From Clostridia bacterium (lineage in GTDB: Bacteria > Bacillota > Clostridia > Oscillospirales > CAG-272), in assembly GCA_900769475.1 (NCBI GenBank), contig CAAGGQ010000220.1:1-27584 (forward strand): a stretch of DNA of 27,584 nucleotides. The letters are read 5' to 3'. Below the pieces are notes generated by a model. That model searched no databases. It had not been told where the DNA came from and saw only the letters and a program-made list of their open reading frames with translations. The position numbers and the translations under genes are program-made. Shown here piece by piece: positions 15,252 through 24,045 of this stretch (position 1 is the first letter of the stretch; every line of letters begins with the position of its first letter).

Positions 15252-16682
15252 TCATTCCTCGGGAGGAACTTGAACCGTGCGGGGCTTGGTGCCGTTGGAG
15301 GCAGAAACGATGCCCTCGGATTCCATGCGCTGGAGCAAGGCCAGGGCACGGCGGTAACCAATGCGGAATTGGCGCTGGAGCAGGGCGCTGGAGATCTGCT
15401 TTCTTTGCAGAGTAAACTCCACCGCCGCGGAGTACAGAGCCTCGGGATCTCTCTTCTCCGAGGTGTCTTGGTACCGGGTTCTCGCCCGGGCAAAGGCCTC
15501 ATTGTACTCCGCCGTGCCGTGGATCGCACGGACGGTGTTGCACAGCGTTTCCATTTCTCCATCGGAAACAAAGGCCCCCTGCATACGAAGATGGCTTATG
15601 GAACCCACGGGAGCAAAGAGCATATCGCCACGGCTTTGCAGTGTTTCCGCACCGTTGCCGTTCAACACGCGTCTGGAGTCGGCCACCGTGGGGAGGAAGA
15701 GGGAAATGACCGAAGGAATATTGGCTCGGAGCATTCCCGTCAGAACGTCTGCACAGGGGCGTTGGGTTCCGAGGATCAAATGGATCCCCGCGGCACGGGC
15801 CTTTTGGGCAAGGGCGCAAAGGGTGGCTTCGACCTCTTTTTTTGAGCAGAGCATCAGATCGGCCAGCTCGTCGATCACGACCACAAGGTAGGGCAGAGGG
15901 GCAAGGTTGGGGCTCGTTTTGGCTTTCTCATTGTATTTTTGAATGTTATAAACGCCGCAGGACGAAAAACGGGCGTAGCGGTCTTCCATTTCGGCCATCA
16001 TGGCCTGCAGGGAGGCAAGGGCGGTCTTGGGATCGGTTGCCACGGGAGCGATGAGGTGGGGGAGATCCTCAAAGCCGGGGAACTCCACCCGCTTGGGATC
16101 GATGAGAAGGAGCTGAAGCTCCTTTGGGGAATGCTTGCAGAGCAGGGAAGCCAGGATCCCGTTGATGCAGACCGTTTTTCCGCTGCCCGTAGCGCCCGCA
16201 ACCAGCAGATGGGGCATTCTGGTAAGATCCGCAACCAGGGGCTCGCCCTCCAGGGTTTCGCCCAAGCAGATCGCCAAGGTTGCATTAGAGCTTGCAAATG
16301 CCTCGGAGCGGAGCAGATCCCCAAGATACACCGGAGTGCGCGTTGGGTTGGGAATTTCAATGCTTGCCACCATGGAATCGGCATCGCAAAGGACAGCCTC
16401 GGTGCGGATTCTGCCACAGGGCACGGGGAGCATCAGCTCCAGCTCACCGGCAATATTTTGGAGGGCCCGCATCCCAATGACGGATTCCAAAGAGATCTCA
16501 TATCGGGTGACCGCCGCGCCGCGCAGATAGGTGATCTCGCGAACCTTGATGTGGCGTTTTTGAAAGCGTGCCGAGATGGCGTTGAAGGTGGAAAGAAGGA
16601 CTTCGGGATCCTCCTTTGCGGGGGCCGGGGAAGAGGCCAGGCCGGCGAGGAGGGGGGCGGTATATTCGTTTGCTGTTGTCAT
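15252..16682 (-). CDS. Membrane-less FtsK/SpoIIIE-like DNA translocase
   Basis: A 476-residue paralogue of the protein encoded just upstream, without the transmembrane domain and Pro/Ala-rich linker. Seen: a short N-terminal tail, the FtsK alpha/beta motor with Walker A GATGSGKT (163-170) and Walker B VVVIDELADLM (Asp271, Glu272), LGTQRP, and a C-terminal gamma winged helix with LLQRQFRIGYRRALALL. The motor starts in the same place as in the full-length protein (KVREITYLRG versus NVREINYSCG). The catalytic motifs are intact, so it is likely an active, soluble ATP-dependent dsDNA pump or a modulator of the other hexamer. AAAGGAG precedes the ATG. A terminator lies only 29 bases upstream, leaving no visible room for its own promoter. 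It is not a conjugative TraB/TcpA-type protein by sequence, but a mobile-element origin cannot be fully excluded. Confidence 0.9.
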   Translation of the reverse strand: MTTANEYTAPLLAGLASSPAPAKEDPEVLLSTFNAISARFQKRHIKVREITYLRGAAVTRYEISLESVIGMRALQNIAGELELMLPVPCGRIRTEAVLCDADSMVASIEIPNPTRTPVYLGDLLRSEAFASSNATLAICLGETLEGEPLVADLTRMPHLLVAGATGSGKTVCINGILASLLCKHSPKELQLLLIDPKRVEFPGFEDLPHLIAPVATDPKTALASLQAMMAEMEDRYARFSSCGVYNIQKYNEKAKTSPNLAPLPYLVVVIDELADLMLCSKKEVEATLCALAQKARAAGIHLILGTQRPCADVLTGMLRANIPSVISLFLPTVADSRRVLNGNGAETLQSRGDMLFAPVGSISHLRMQGAFVSDGEMETLCNTVRAIHGTAEYNEAFARARTRYQDTSEKRDPEALYSAAVEFTLQRKQISSALLQRQFRIGYRRALALLQRMESEGIVSASNGTKPRTVQVPPEE

Positions 16683-16711
16683 GGCTGAACTCCTTTACTG
16701 AGATGGACTGT

Positions 16712-16748
16712 AAAAAACGCAAGGGGCCGATCTTGCTTGATCGGCCCC
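16712..16748 (-). terminator. Terminator between full-length ftsK and its short paralogue
   Basis: GGGGCCGATC (16723-16732) pairs perfectly with GATCGGCCCC (16739-16748) around a 6-nt loop. On the minus strand it is followed by TTGCGTTTTTTAC. It should stop most transcription before the short paralogue. Confidence 0.85.
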
Positions 16749-16756
16749 ACATTGTT

Positions 16757-19700
16757 TTAGGATTCTCCGTCGTTCTCGTTAAAGAACCGATCCAGATATT
16801 CCTCGGGAGTGATGAGAATGGCACGGGGCTTGGAGCCGTCGGGGGCCGAAACGATGCCCTCGGATTGCATACGGTCAATGATCTTGGCCGCTCGGCTGTA
16901 GCCAATCTCCAGCTTGCGCTGCAAAAGGGAGGTGGACACGCGTTTTTCCTCCACGGCCACGCGCACTGCGTCGGCGTACTTGGGATCGTCGGTCTTGGCA
17001 TCACCGTCGGCGTCGGAGGGAGTCGGGTCGCCACCGCGTCCCTTGTTTCCGCATTGGGCCGCCAGCTCCTTGAGCTTGCTGATGAATTTTTCATCGTATT
17101 GGGCACTTCCGTTCTTGCAACGGATGAACTCGCAGATCTTTTCTACTTCCTTGTCCCCAACAAAGGCACCCTGCACGCGGGTATCCCGCATGGCGCCAAT
17201 GGGAACGAAGAGCATATCACCACGACCCAACAGAGCCTCGGCTCCGCCGTGGTCCAGGATCACGCGGGAGTCCATCTGGGACTTGACCGCAAAGGCGATG
17301 GAGGAGGGAACGTTGGCTTTGATCAGACCGGTGACCACGTCCACCGAGGGACGCTGGGTGCCGATGATCAGATGCATTCCTGCAGCACGGGCCTTTTGGG
17401 CAATGCGGCAAATGGCGGTTTCCACCTCGTTCTTGGCGGTCATCATCAGGTCGGCAAGCTCGTCGATGATGATCACGATCTGGGGAATGAAGGGCATATC
17501 GGGATCGTTGGCGGTAACGGTGTTATAGCCTTCCAGATTACGAACACCCACGCTCTCAAAGACCTCAAAGCGGCGTTCCATTTCCTCTACCGCCGCCTGC
17601 AGAGCACCGGCGGCATCCTTGGGAGTGGTCACCACGGGAGCCATGAGGTGGGGGATGTTCTTGTAGATGCTGAATTCCACCTTCTTGGGGTCAATGAGCA
17701 CCAACTTGACCTCGTCGGGGCGCACCCGATAGAGGAGACTGGTAATGATGCAGTTGATGCAGACCGATTTACCGCTACCGGTGGTACCGGCTACCAACAG
17801 GTGGGGCATTTTGCCAATGTCAAAGATCAGGGGGGAACCGGCAATATTGGAGCCCAAGCAGGCACTTAGCTTGCTCTCGGAGCGGGCAAACTGCTCGGAC
17901 TCGATGAGATCTCGCAAATAGATGGTGCTGCGGGTTTTGTTGGGAACCTCAATACCCACGGCGTTGGTGCCGGGAATGGGAGCCTCGATACGGACGCCGC
18001 CCGAGGAGCGCAGGGCCAGGGCGATGTCGTCTGCCAGATTGGTCACGGTTCTTACGCGCACACCGGCGGCCAGGATCACCTCATAACGGGTAACCGTGGG
18101 GCCGCAGGAGTAGTTGATCTCCCGCACGTTGACGTGGAAGCTGGCCAGGGTATCGGCAAGCTGACGCATGTTTTCCTCGATTTCTGCGCGGTTCTCCTCG
18201 GTCATGGGCTCGCCGGGCTGGAGATAGGAGATGGGAGGGAAGACGTATTCTTTTGGCTTGTTTGCCTGGGACTGCTCTTCCTTCATTTCCTTCAAGGCTT
18301 CCTTGCCTTTCTTTATTGCATCGGCTTTGGGGGCGACGGCGGGCTGTTGGGCCTCCATTTTTTCAAATTCCTCAGCACTCAGGCCATAGGACTGATCCCC
18401 GGAAACCTCTGCCTGGCGGAAGACGGTTTGGGGCTTGGGCTGCCGTGCCGTGGCGGGACGGGACGGGGCTCCTGCGGGGCGGACAAGGCCTGAAGGGCTT
18501 GCAACCGAGGAATTGGCGGGGGCTCCGGGACGGGCACCTGCAGGGCGCGCGCCGGGCATGGGAACCTCGGGGGGCAGGGGCGCGTGCTTGGGAGCGGTGC
18601 TTCCTTCCTCGGGATCATCCAGATCAATGAAGATATTTTTTAGATCAAAATTGCGATGCTCGCGGGGAACCTTCCGCACCTGACGCACATCGTTCCCCTT
18701 GGGGAAGATGGGGTCAATGGCGGTATCCTTGTTCTGGGGAGCAATGGGAGTGGCGGGAGCCACCGGAGCGGTGGGCGCCGGCATGGGGATGGCGACCTTA
18801 GTGGGCTCGGTTGCGAGTGCCGGCTTGGGCTCGGGCCGCGGAGCGGCGGGAGCGGTGGGGGCGGCGGGAGCGGGGGTAGGCTTGTTTTCTGCGGGCGCCG
18901 AGATGGGCGTGGCTTCCTCAGATTCGGTCATCTTACGGGTCACGTCCTGAGGAACGAACACCTTGGAGCCATCGTTGGGATCCAGCTTGGGAACGGGGAT
19001 GGGGGGGAGCTTGTCCCGGGGAGCCTTCTTGTTCTCTGCTTCCACCACGCGGACCGCGCCGGCGGGAACGCCGGGATCCTGCTCGTCCACCGTGTACTGG
19101 CGGGGGGTGGTGCGGCGGATCTTTTCCTCCATTGCCGCATTATTCTTGGCGTATTCGGCGTCCTGAGAGGAAAGGCTGGGGGCGCGCTTGGAGCGCAGGG
19201 CTCTGCGTAAACGGATGTGATTCCAAAGGTGCTGCGGGGTCATGCCCAGGAAATAGAAGAGGGAGGCAGCCAGCAAAAGACCGCAAATAAGTAGGCTTCC
19301 AAACACGTTGCCGTTTACAAAAAGGAAATAGCCAAACTTGCCGCCAATCACACCGCCGCCGGTCATTTGGGCACCGTAGCGCATGAGATCCTTGGCAGAA
19401 ATGTTTTGCAGATCGGCAGGAATCACTGTTAAGCAGCAGATGTGAATAAAGGAGCTGAGGAAGGCCAGGAAGAGCACCGACGCCACAATCTTGGAGATGG
19501 TGAGGCGATGGTCAATATACTTCTTCCAAAAAATAGACAGGTTCAAGATCAGAAGGGGAAGTACGAATACTGCCGGGCCAAAGAGGCCGAAGAAGCCGTA
19601 GCAGATATAATAGCCGATCTTTCCCATCCAATGAGCCGAGGGATTGCCTTCCAGCTGATTGCCCGAGTTGCAAAACAGATTGAGGAGCAGAGCAATTCCT

Positions 19701-20110
19701 GCCAGCACTGCAAAAATGGCAAGGGCGTAGGGGATCACCTGGTGCGCGGGTCTGGCTGAGCGGGGCACCGAAAGATCCACGGCTTCCTTCTTGGTTTTCT
19801 TATTGGACGAACCGTTGGAAGCTCCGTTGGAGGTGGCGGTGGAGGCGCGTGCCTTTCCGTCGTTCTTCTTTTTCTCCGAGGCACCTTTGGATTTGGACTG
19901 GGAGGCCGTCTTCTTTTTCGGCTCCTCACGTTTGCCCACGGTTTCCTCCCGGTGCTCCACCCGTTGCGCGGTGGCGGAAGGAGGTTGGGGCTTTGGCTGT
20001 GTGGAGGCTCTGGGCGGAGCGCCAAAATCGTTCATGGGATGCTCGGTATGCTCCATGCCCGGGGGAGAAAGCTCCCCGGCAGAGCGGGATTTCTTGGGGT
20101 CTTGATTCAT
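16757..20110 (-). CDS. FtsK/SpoIIIE family DNA translocase
   Basis: A septum-located, ATP-driven double-strand DNA pump that clears or segregates chromosome arms. The protein has 1117 residues. A basic, Ser/Lys-rich N-terminal tail (1-120) is followed by about four transmembrane segments (about 125-290), a long Pro/Ala-rich linker (about 320-600) and the motor. The motor has Walker A GTTGSGKS (near 774-782) and Walker B IIIDELADLM (near 880). A C-terminal gamma winged helix (LLQRKLEIGYSRAAKII) reads polar DNA sequences. AAAGGA precedes the ATG and the promoter at 20187-20215 drives it. Whether it acts in division (FtsK) or sporulation (SpoIIIE) cannot be told; no sporulation gene is in the window. 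The linker is longer than in Bacillus SpoIIIE. Confidence 0.96.
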   Translation of the reverse strand: MNQDPKKSRSAGELSPPGMEHTEHPMNDFGAPPRASTQPKPQPPSATAQRVEHREETVGKREEPKKKTASQSKSKGASEKKKNDGKARASTATSNGASNGSSNKKTKKEAVDLSVPRSARPAHQVIPYALAIFAVLAGIALLLNLFCNSGNQLEGNPSAHWMGKIGYYICYGFFGLFGPAVFVLPLLILNLSIFWKKYIDHRLTISKIVASVLFLAFLSSFIHICCLTVIPADLQNISAKDLMRYGAQMTGGGVIGGKFGYFLFVNGNVFGSLLICGLLLAASLFYFLGMTPQHLWNHIRLRRALRSKRAPSLSSQDAEYAKNNAAMEEKIRRTTPRQYTVDEQDPGVPAGAVRVVEAENKKAPRDKLPPIPVPKLDPNDGSKVFVPQDVTRKMTESEEATPISAPAENKPTPAPAAPTAPAAPRPEPKPALATEPTKVAIPMPAPTAPVAPATPIAPQNKDTAIDPIFPKGNDVRQVRKVPREHRNFDLKNIFIDLDDPEEGSTAPKHAPLPPEVPMPGARPAGARPGAPANSSVASPSGLVRPAGAPSRPATARQPKPQTVFRQAEVSGDQSYGLSAEEFEKMEAQQPAVAPKADAIKKGKEALKEMKEEQSQANKPKEYVFPPISYLQPGEPMTEENRAEIEENMRQLADTLASFHVNVREINYSCGPTVTRYEVILAAGVRVRTVTNLADDIALALRSSGGVRIEAPIPGTNAVGIEVPNKTRSTIYLRDLIESEQFARSESKLSACLGSNIAGSPLIFDIGKMPHLLVAGTTGSGKSVCINCIITSLLYRVRPDEVKLVLIDPKKVEFSIYKNIPHLMAPVVTTPKDAAGALQAAVEEMERRFEVFESVGVRNLEGYNTVTANDPDMPFIPQIVIIIDELADLMMTAKNEVETAICRIAQKARAAGMHLIIGTQRPSVDVVTGLIKANVPSSIAFAVKSQMDSRVILDHGGAEALLGRGDMLFVPIGAMRDTRVQGAFVGDKEVEKICEFIRCKNGSAQYDEKFISKLKELAAQCGNKGRGGDPTPSDADGDAKTDDPKYADAVRVAVEEKRVSTSLLQRKLEIGYSRAAKIIDRMQSEGIVSAPDGSKPRAILITPEEYLDRFFNENDGES

Positions 20111-20186
20111 GTATATGCATTCCTTTCTCGAGGCAACGTCCCAAAGGACGGGGCAATCGTTGATTTCGTATAAATCTCCAATTTAT

Positions 20187-20215
20187 ATTATATCATTTTT
20201 GGAAAGCGTTTGCAA
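20187..20215 (-). promoter_or_regulatory. Sigma-A promoter of ftsK/spoIIIE
   Basis: On the minus strand, TTGCAA (20215-20210), a 17-bp spacer and TATAAT (20192-20187). A leader of about 70 nt follows and contains a small CGTCC/GGACG hairpin. Confidence 0.8.
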
Positions 20216-20414
20216 GAGAGAAAGCAAAGTTTTTTTAAAAATTCCCACCATTTTTCGACAAAAGGAAAAGCCTTCCTTTTATAAAAGGGAATCTTGTCGG
20301 ATGTTTCGCCGGTTTGAGCTGTCTGTTTTTCTCGTTTTGGAAAGCAAAATAATATGAAATAAGCAAAATGCCAAAATAAATTCCAAAAACGGAAAAATAT
20401 ATTTTCAAAAACTA
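20216..20414. other. A+T-rich divergent intergenic spacer between the ftsK and recA promoters
   Basis: No gene is seen. It holds nested inverted repeats. CGACAA (20256-20261) pairs with TTGTCG (20294-20299). AAAAGGAA (20260-20267) pairs with TTCCTTTT (20273-20280). A perfect 14-bp palindrome, CCTTTTATAAAAGG, lies at 20275-20288. No T-run terminator or SOS-type operator was recognised. The rest is A/T tracts. Confidence 0.5.
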
Positions 20415-20443
20415 TTGACAAAAGACGATAAATGAGGTATAAT
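20415..20443 (+). promoter_or_regulatory. Full-consensus sigma-A promoter of recA-recX
   Basis: TTGACA (20415-20420), a 17-bp spacer and TATAAT (20438-20443): a perfect match to consensus. No Bacillus-type LexA box (GAAC-N4-GTTC) is visible around it. Confidence 0.9.
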
Positions 20444-20465
20444 GAGGGCACGAAAATGATATTTA

Positions 20466-20484
20466 GGCGCGGCCGCGGCCGCCG
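20466..20484 (+). repeat. G+C-rich palindrome in the recA leader
   Basis: GCGGCCGCGGCCGC (20469-20482) is a perfect 14-bp palindrome in an otherwise A+T-rich leader. It ends just before the recA ribosome site. In RNA it could fold as a short hairpin or pair between molecules. Confidence 0.6.
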
Positions 20485-20498
20485 AAAGGACGGATTTT

Positions 20499-21623
20499 AT
20501 GGCAACTTCCAAAAAAACAAAGGTAGCAGTTCCCGCAAAGCTGGATGACGCCGGCAAAAAACAAGCACTGGCAACGGCAATGTCCCAGATCGAGCGGGAT
20601 TTTGGCGCGGGCTCGATCATGCGTTTGGGCGAGAATCGGAGCATGGAGGTCCAGGCCATCCGCACGGGCTCTCTTTCCTTGGATATGGCCTTGGGCATCG
20701 GCGGCGTTCCGCGGGGACGCATCGTGGAGGTCTTCGGACCGGAATCCTCGGGTAAGACCACGGTAGCTCTGCACATTTTGGCCGAGGTGCAGAAGATCGG
20801 TGGCACCGCGGCGTTTATCGACGCCGAGCACGCCCTGGATCCCGTGTACGCCAAGGCCCTGGGCGTGGATATCAACGAGCTGTTGGTTTCCCAGCCCGAT
20901 TGCGGTGAGGATGCTTTGGAAATTTGTGAGGCTCTGGCGCGCTCCGGTGCGGTGGATGCCATTGTGGTGGACTCGGTGGCGGCGCTGGTACCCCGTCAGG
21001 AGATCGAGGGGGACATGGGACAGTCCATGGTAGGTGTTCAGGCACGTATGATGTCCCAGGCCATGCGTAAGCTCTCGGGCGTGATCTCCAAAAGCAACTG
21101 CGTGGTGATCTTCATCAACCAGATCCGTGAAAAGGTGGGCGTGATCTACGGTAACCCCGAAACCACCCCCGGCGGCCGTGCCCTCAAGTTCTTCGCCTCG
21201 GTGCGCATCGACGTGCGTAAGACCGAGCAGCTTAAGGATGGCAACGATATTTACGGCAACCATGTCAAGTGCAAGATCGTTAAAAACAAGGTGGCGCCCC
21301 CCTTCCGGGTCGCCGAGTTCGATATTCTGTACGGCAAGGGGATTTCTGCCTCGGGCGAGATCCTGGATTTTGCCATTTCTCTCGATATTATTAAAAAGAG
21401 CGGCTCCTGGTTCTCGTATAACGGTGAGCGCATTGGCCAGGGTAAGGAGAACGTTCGCAAGCTCCTGGAGAACAATCCCGAATTCCTGAAGGAAGTGGAG
21501 GAAAAGGTACGCGCCATGAGCGACGAGGCTAAGCTTGCCGTGGATCAAGAATACGAGATTGACGAGGACGACGAGGACGATTTCGATCTGCGTTTGCCAG
21601 AGGAGGAGAGCGGTGAACAGTAA
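20499..21623 (+). CDS. recA: Recombinase RecA
   Basis: Forms ATP-dependent filaments on single-stranded DNA for homologous recombination, and normally stimulates LexA self-cleavage. Seen: Walker A GPESSGKT (80-87), Walker B AIVVDSV (154-160), the L1/L2 DNA loops (about 167-174 and 205-220, including NQIREKVGVIYGNPETTPGG), and a very acidic C-terminal tail (DEDDEDDFD). The 374-residue length is slightly above the usual 345-355, due to the tail. The ATG follows GAAAGGA. The reading frame overlaps recX by 11 nt, so the two are translationally coupled. Confidence 0.99.
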   Translation: MATSKKTKVAVPAKLDDAGKKQALATAMSQIERDFGAGSIMRLGENRSMEVQAIRTGSLSLDMALGIGGVPRGRIVEVFGPESSGKTTVALHILAEVQKIGGTAAFIDAEHALDPVYAKALGVDINELLVSQPDCGEDALEICEALARSGAVDAIVVDSVAALVPRQEIEGDMGQSMVGVQARMMSQAMRKLSGVISKSNCVVIFINQIREKVGVIYGNPETTPGGRALKFFASVRIDVRKTEQLKDGNDIYGNHVKCKIVKNKVAPPFRVAEFDILYGKGISASGEILDFAISLDIIKKSGSWFSYNGERIGQGKENVRKLLENNPEFLKEVEEKVRAMSDEAKLAVDQEYEIDEDDEDDFDLRLPEEESGEQ

Positions 21624-22293
21624 TTGGACCGAAGCACAGCGAGGTCTGGCTCCCATCACCATCACCGTGCGTTCCCTTCGTGCCCAGCACGACGGCGCCG
21701 AGATCTTGGTGGGAGTTTTGCTGGAGAGCGGAGAGCTGCGAGAGCAAAAGAGCCTTCCCATTTCCGCCGAGCAGTATTATGCCATTCAGCCCTGCAAGGG
21801 GGAGATCTCCGAGGAGATGTACGAGCAGCTGGAGGCAGCTTCGCAGCTGTGTTTGGCTATGCGGTGCGGTGAAAATCTGCTCTCGTATGCTCCCAACTCC
21901 GCCAATACCCTGGCGCAAAAGCTGACCCGACGGGGCTATCCCCGAGAGGTGGCACAGCGCGCCGCCGCTAAGCTCTGCGAAATGGGCTTGATCGACGAAA
22001 AGCGGGATGTGCGCCGCGAGGTGGAAAAGTGCTTACGCAAGCTTTGGGGAGCCAAGCGGATCCGGGAGCATCTTTGGAGCCGCGGCTTTGCCCACGACTC
22101 CCTGGAAGAGCTTCCCGAGCTACTCTGTGAGGTGGATTTTACGGCCAACTGTGCCGCCCTCATTCGCAAGCATTACGGCGAGGTTCCTAAGGAAGCTGAT
22201 GAAATGCATCGCATGACCGCTTCTTTGACCCGATACGGTTACTCCATTCGCGAGATCAAGGGGGCGTTACTCCTCCTGTTACATGAAACATGA
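21613..22293 (+). CDS. recX: Regulatory protein RecX
   Basis: Modulates RecA filaments, usually by limiting their growth. The 226-residue protein has the RecX helical repeats, seen as LAQKLTRRGYPREVAQRAAAKLCEMGLIDE and KLWGAKRIREHLWSRGF, each quoted here only in part: LTRRGYPREVAQRA and KRIREHLWSRGF. The start is GTG at 21613, because AGGAGGAGAG (21601-21610) lies immediately upstream and no ATG fits. It overlaps the recA stop by 11 nt, and expression should therefore follow recA. The N-terminal 60 residues diverge from typical RecX and may form the extra domain seen in Firmicute members. Confidence 0.9.
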   Translation: MNSNWTEAQRGLAPITITVRSLRAQHDGAEILVGVLLESGELREQKSLPISAEQYYAIQPCKGEISEEMYEQLEAASQLCLAMRCGENLLSYAPNSANTLAQKLTRRGYPREVAQRAAAKLCEMGLIDEKRDVRREVEKCLRKLWGAKRIREHLWSRGFAHDSLEELPELLCEVDFTANCAALIRKHYGEVPKEADEMHRMTASLTRYGYSIREIKGALLLLLHET

Positions 22294-22343
22294 GAAATGC
22301 TATCATTCCGGGCATACTTTTTTAAAAAATCACAGAATACCTC

Positions 22344-22372
22344 TTGCAATCCGGCAATAATTATGTTACAAT
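22344..22372 (+). promoter_or_regulatory. Sigma-A promoter of prfC
   Basis: TTGCAA (22344-22349), a 17-bp spacer and TACAAT (22367-22372). A second TATAAT starts at 22372 but would need a 22-bp spacer. Confidence 0.7.
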
Positions 22373-22412
22373 ATAATGTTTGATTTTGTAAAAGAAAGGT
22401 ATGTACATTTGG

Positions 22413-23996
22413 ATGAAGACGCTGGAACAGGAGATCAATCGCAGACGGACGTTTGCCATTATTTCGCACCCCGACGCCGGTAAGACCACGCTGACCGAAA
22501 AGTTTTTGCTCTACGGAGGCGCGATTCAGACCGCAGGCTCGGTCAAGGGCAAGGCCTCGGACCGCCACGCCGTTTCCGACTGGATGGAAATGGAGAAGAA
22601 GAGAGGTATTTCCATCACCTCCTCGGTGATGCAGTTCGAGTACGAGGGCTACTGCATCAATATTTTGGATACCCCCGGACACCAGGACTTCTCCGAGGAT
22701 ACCTACCGCACTTTGATGGCGGCGGATAGCGCGGTGATGGTCATCGACGCAGCCAAGGGCATCGAGCCCCAGACCCGAAAGCTCTTCAAGGTCTGTGCTA
22801 TGCGTCATATCCCGATCTTTACCTTTATCAATAAGCTGGACCACGAGGCCAGAGATCCCTTTGATCTGTTGGACGAGCTGGAAAAGGAATTTGGCATTGG
22901 AACCTACCCCATGAACTGGCCCATTGGATGCGGCGTCAGCTTCAAGGGCGTGTACGACCGTGAGGGACACAAGATCCTGGCCTTTGGGGATTCCCACCGC
23001 GGACGCGATCGCCTGTCCTCCATTGATTGTGACATCAACGATATTGCTCGCATGGATGAGCTCATTGGACCCTACGCCCGTGAGGAGCTTACCGAGCAGG
23101 TAGAGCTGCTGGACGGCGCCTGCTTTGATTTTGATATTGACCAGGTGCGTTGCGGCAAGCTCAGCCCCGTGTTCTTCGGTTCGGCCCTCAACAACTTTGG
23201 TGTGGAGTTTTTTCTGGAGCATTTCCTCAAAATGACCACTGCGCCTCTGTCCCGTGTGGCAGGGGAGAACCTTGTTAGCCCCTTCGACCCGGGCTTCTCG
23301 GCCTTTGTGTTCAAAATTCAAGCAAATATGAACAAGGCGCACCGCGATCGCATCGCATTTATGCGCATCGTGTCGGGCAAATTCGAGCATGACAAGGAAT
23401 ATTTCCACGTGCAGGGCGGCAAGGCCTTAAAGCTTTCTCAGCCCCAGCAGATGATGGCCCAGGAGCGCTCCATTATTCAGGAGGCCTACGCGGGGGACAT
23501 CATTGGTGTATTCGATCCCGGCATCTTCTCCATTGGCGATACCATTTGCGAGAAGACCGCCAAGATCCAGTTTGAGGGAATTCCCACCTTTGCTCCCGAG
23601 TGTTTTGCCATGGTGGAGCAGATCGACAGCATGAAGCGAAAGCAGTTCGCCAAGGGCATGAATCAGATCGCCCAGGAGGGTGCCATTCAGATCTTCATCG
23701 AGCCGGGTGGAGGCCTGGAGCGCGTGTATGTGGGTGTGGTTGGCATGCTTCAGTACGACGTGCTGGAATCGCGTATGAAGAACGAGTATGGTGTGTCCTA
23801 CCGTCAGTATCCGCAATCTTACCAGTATATTCGTCGCATTGCCAACGGTGCCGACCCCAAAAAGCTACGTCTGTTTGACGTCAAGTGGGTACAGGATTTC
23901 CACGGCAATGATTTTCTACTCTTTAACAGTGAGTGGCACATTGGTCACACCCTGGATAACAATGAGGGTTTGGAGCTGGTGGAGTTTGGACATTAA
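22413..23996 (+). CDS. prfC: Peptide chain release factor 3
   Basis: A GTPase that removes RF1/RF2 from the ribosome after termination. Seen: G1 SHPDAGKT (18-25), the RGISITSS switch I block, G3 DTPGHQDF, G4 NKLD, and the RF3-specific GKASDRHAVSDWMEMEKKRG region (20 residues). EF-G-like domains II and III follow. The size, 527 residues, is typical. Two ATGs compete. The one at 22401 directly abuts the AAAGG, too close for a ribosome site. The one at 22413 has a long but workable spacing and yields the usual N-terminus, so it is preferred with moderate certainty. RF3 rather than EF-G or LepA is a firm call. Confidence 0.96.
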   Translation: MKTLEQEINRRRTFAIISHPDAGKTTLTEKFLLYGGAIQTAGSVKGKASDRHAVSDWMEMEKKRGISITSSVMQFEYEGYCINILDTPGHQDFSEDTYRTLMAADSAVMVIDAAKGIEPQTRKLFKVCAMRHIPIFTFINKLDHEARDPFDLLDELEKEFGIGTYPMNWPIGCGVSFKGVYDREGHKILAFGDSHRGRDRLSSIDCDINDIARMDELIGPYAREELTEQVELLDGACFDFDIDQVRCGKLSPVFFGSALNNFGVEFFLEHFLKMTTAPLSRVAGENLVSPFDPGFSAFVFKIQANMNKAHRDRIAFMRIVSGKFEHDKEYFHVQGGKALKLSQPQQMMAQERSIIQEAYAGDIIGVFDPGIFSIGDTICEKTAKIQFEGIPTFAPECFAMVEQIDSMKRKQFAKGMNQIAQEGAIQIFIEPGGGLERVYVGVVGMLQYDVLESRMKNEYGVSYRQYPQSYQYIRRIANGADPKKLRLFDVKWVQDFHGNDFLLFNSEWHIGHTLDNNEGLELVEFGH

Positions 23997-24003
23997 AAGA
24001 GAT

Positions 24004-24041
24004 AAAGAAAAAGCACCGAACACGGTGCTTTTTCTTTTTAT
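24004..24041. terminator. Bidirectional terminator between prfC and the small ORF
   Basis: A 15-bp perfect stem (24004-24018 with 24023-24037) with core AAGCACCG, loop AACA, followed by T residues on the plus strand. The mirrored A-rich side gives a U tract on the minus strand. Confidence 0.9.
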
Positions 24042-24045
24042 AAGC

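Noticed and set aside
20400..20498. A LexA/SOS operator at recA
   Set aside because: No GAAC-N4-GTTC or close variant is present around the promoter.
22294..22343. A terminator after recX
   Set aside because: Only a weak ATGC/GCAT pairing before a T run at 22319-22324 was found. This is too little to call.
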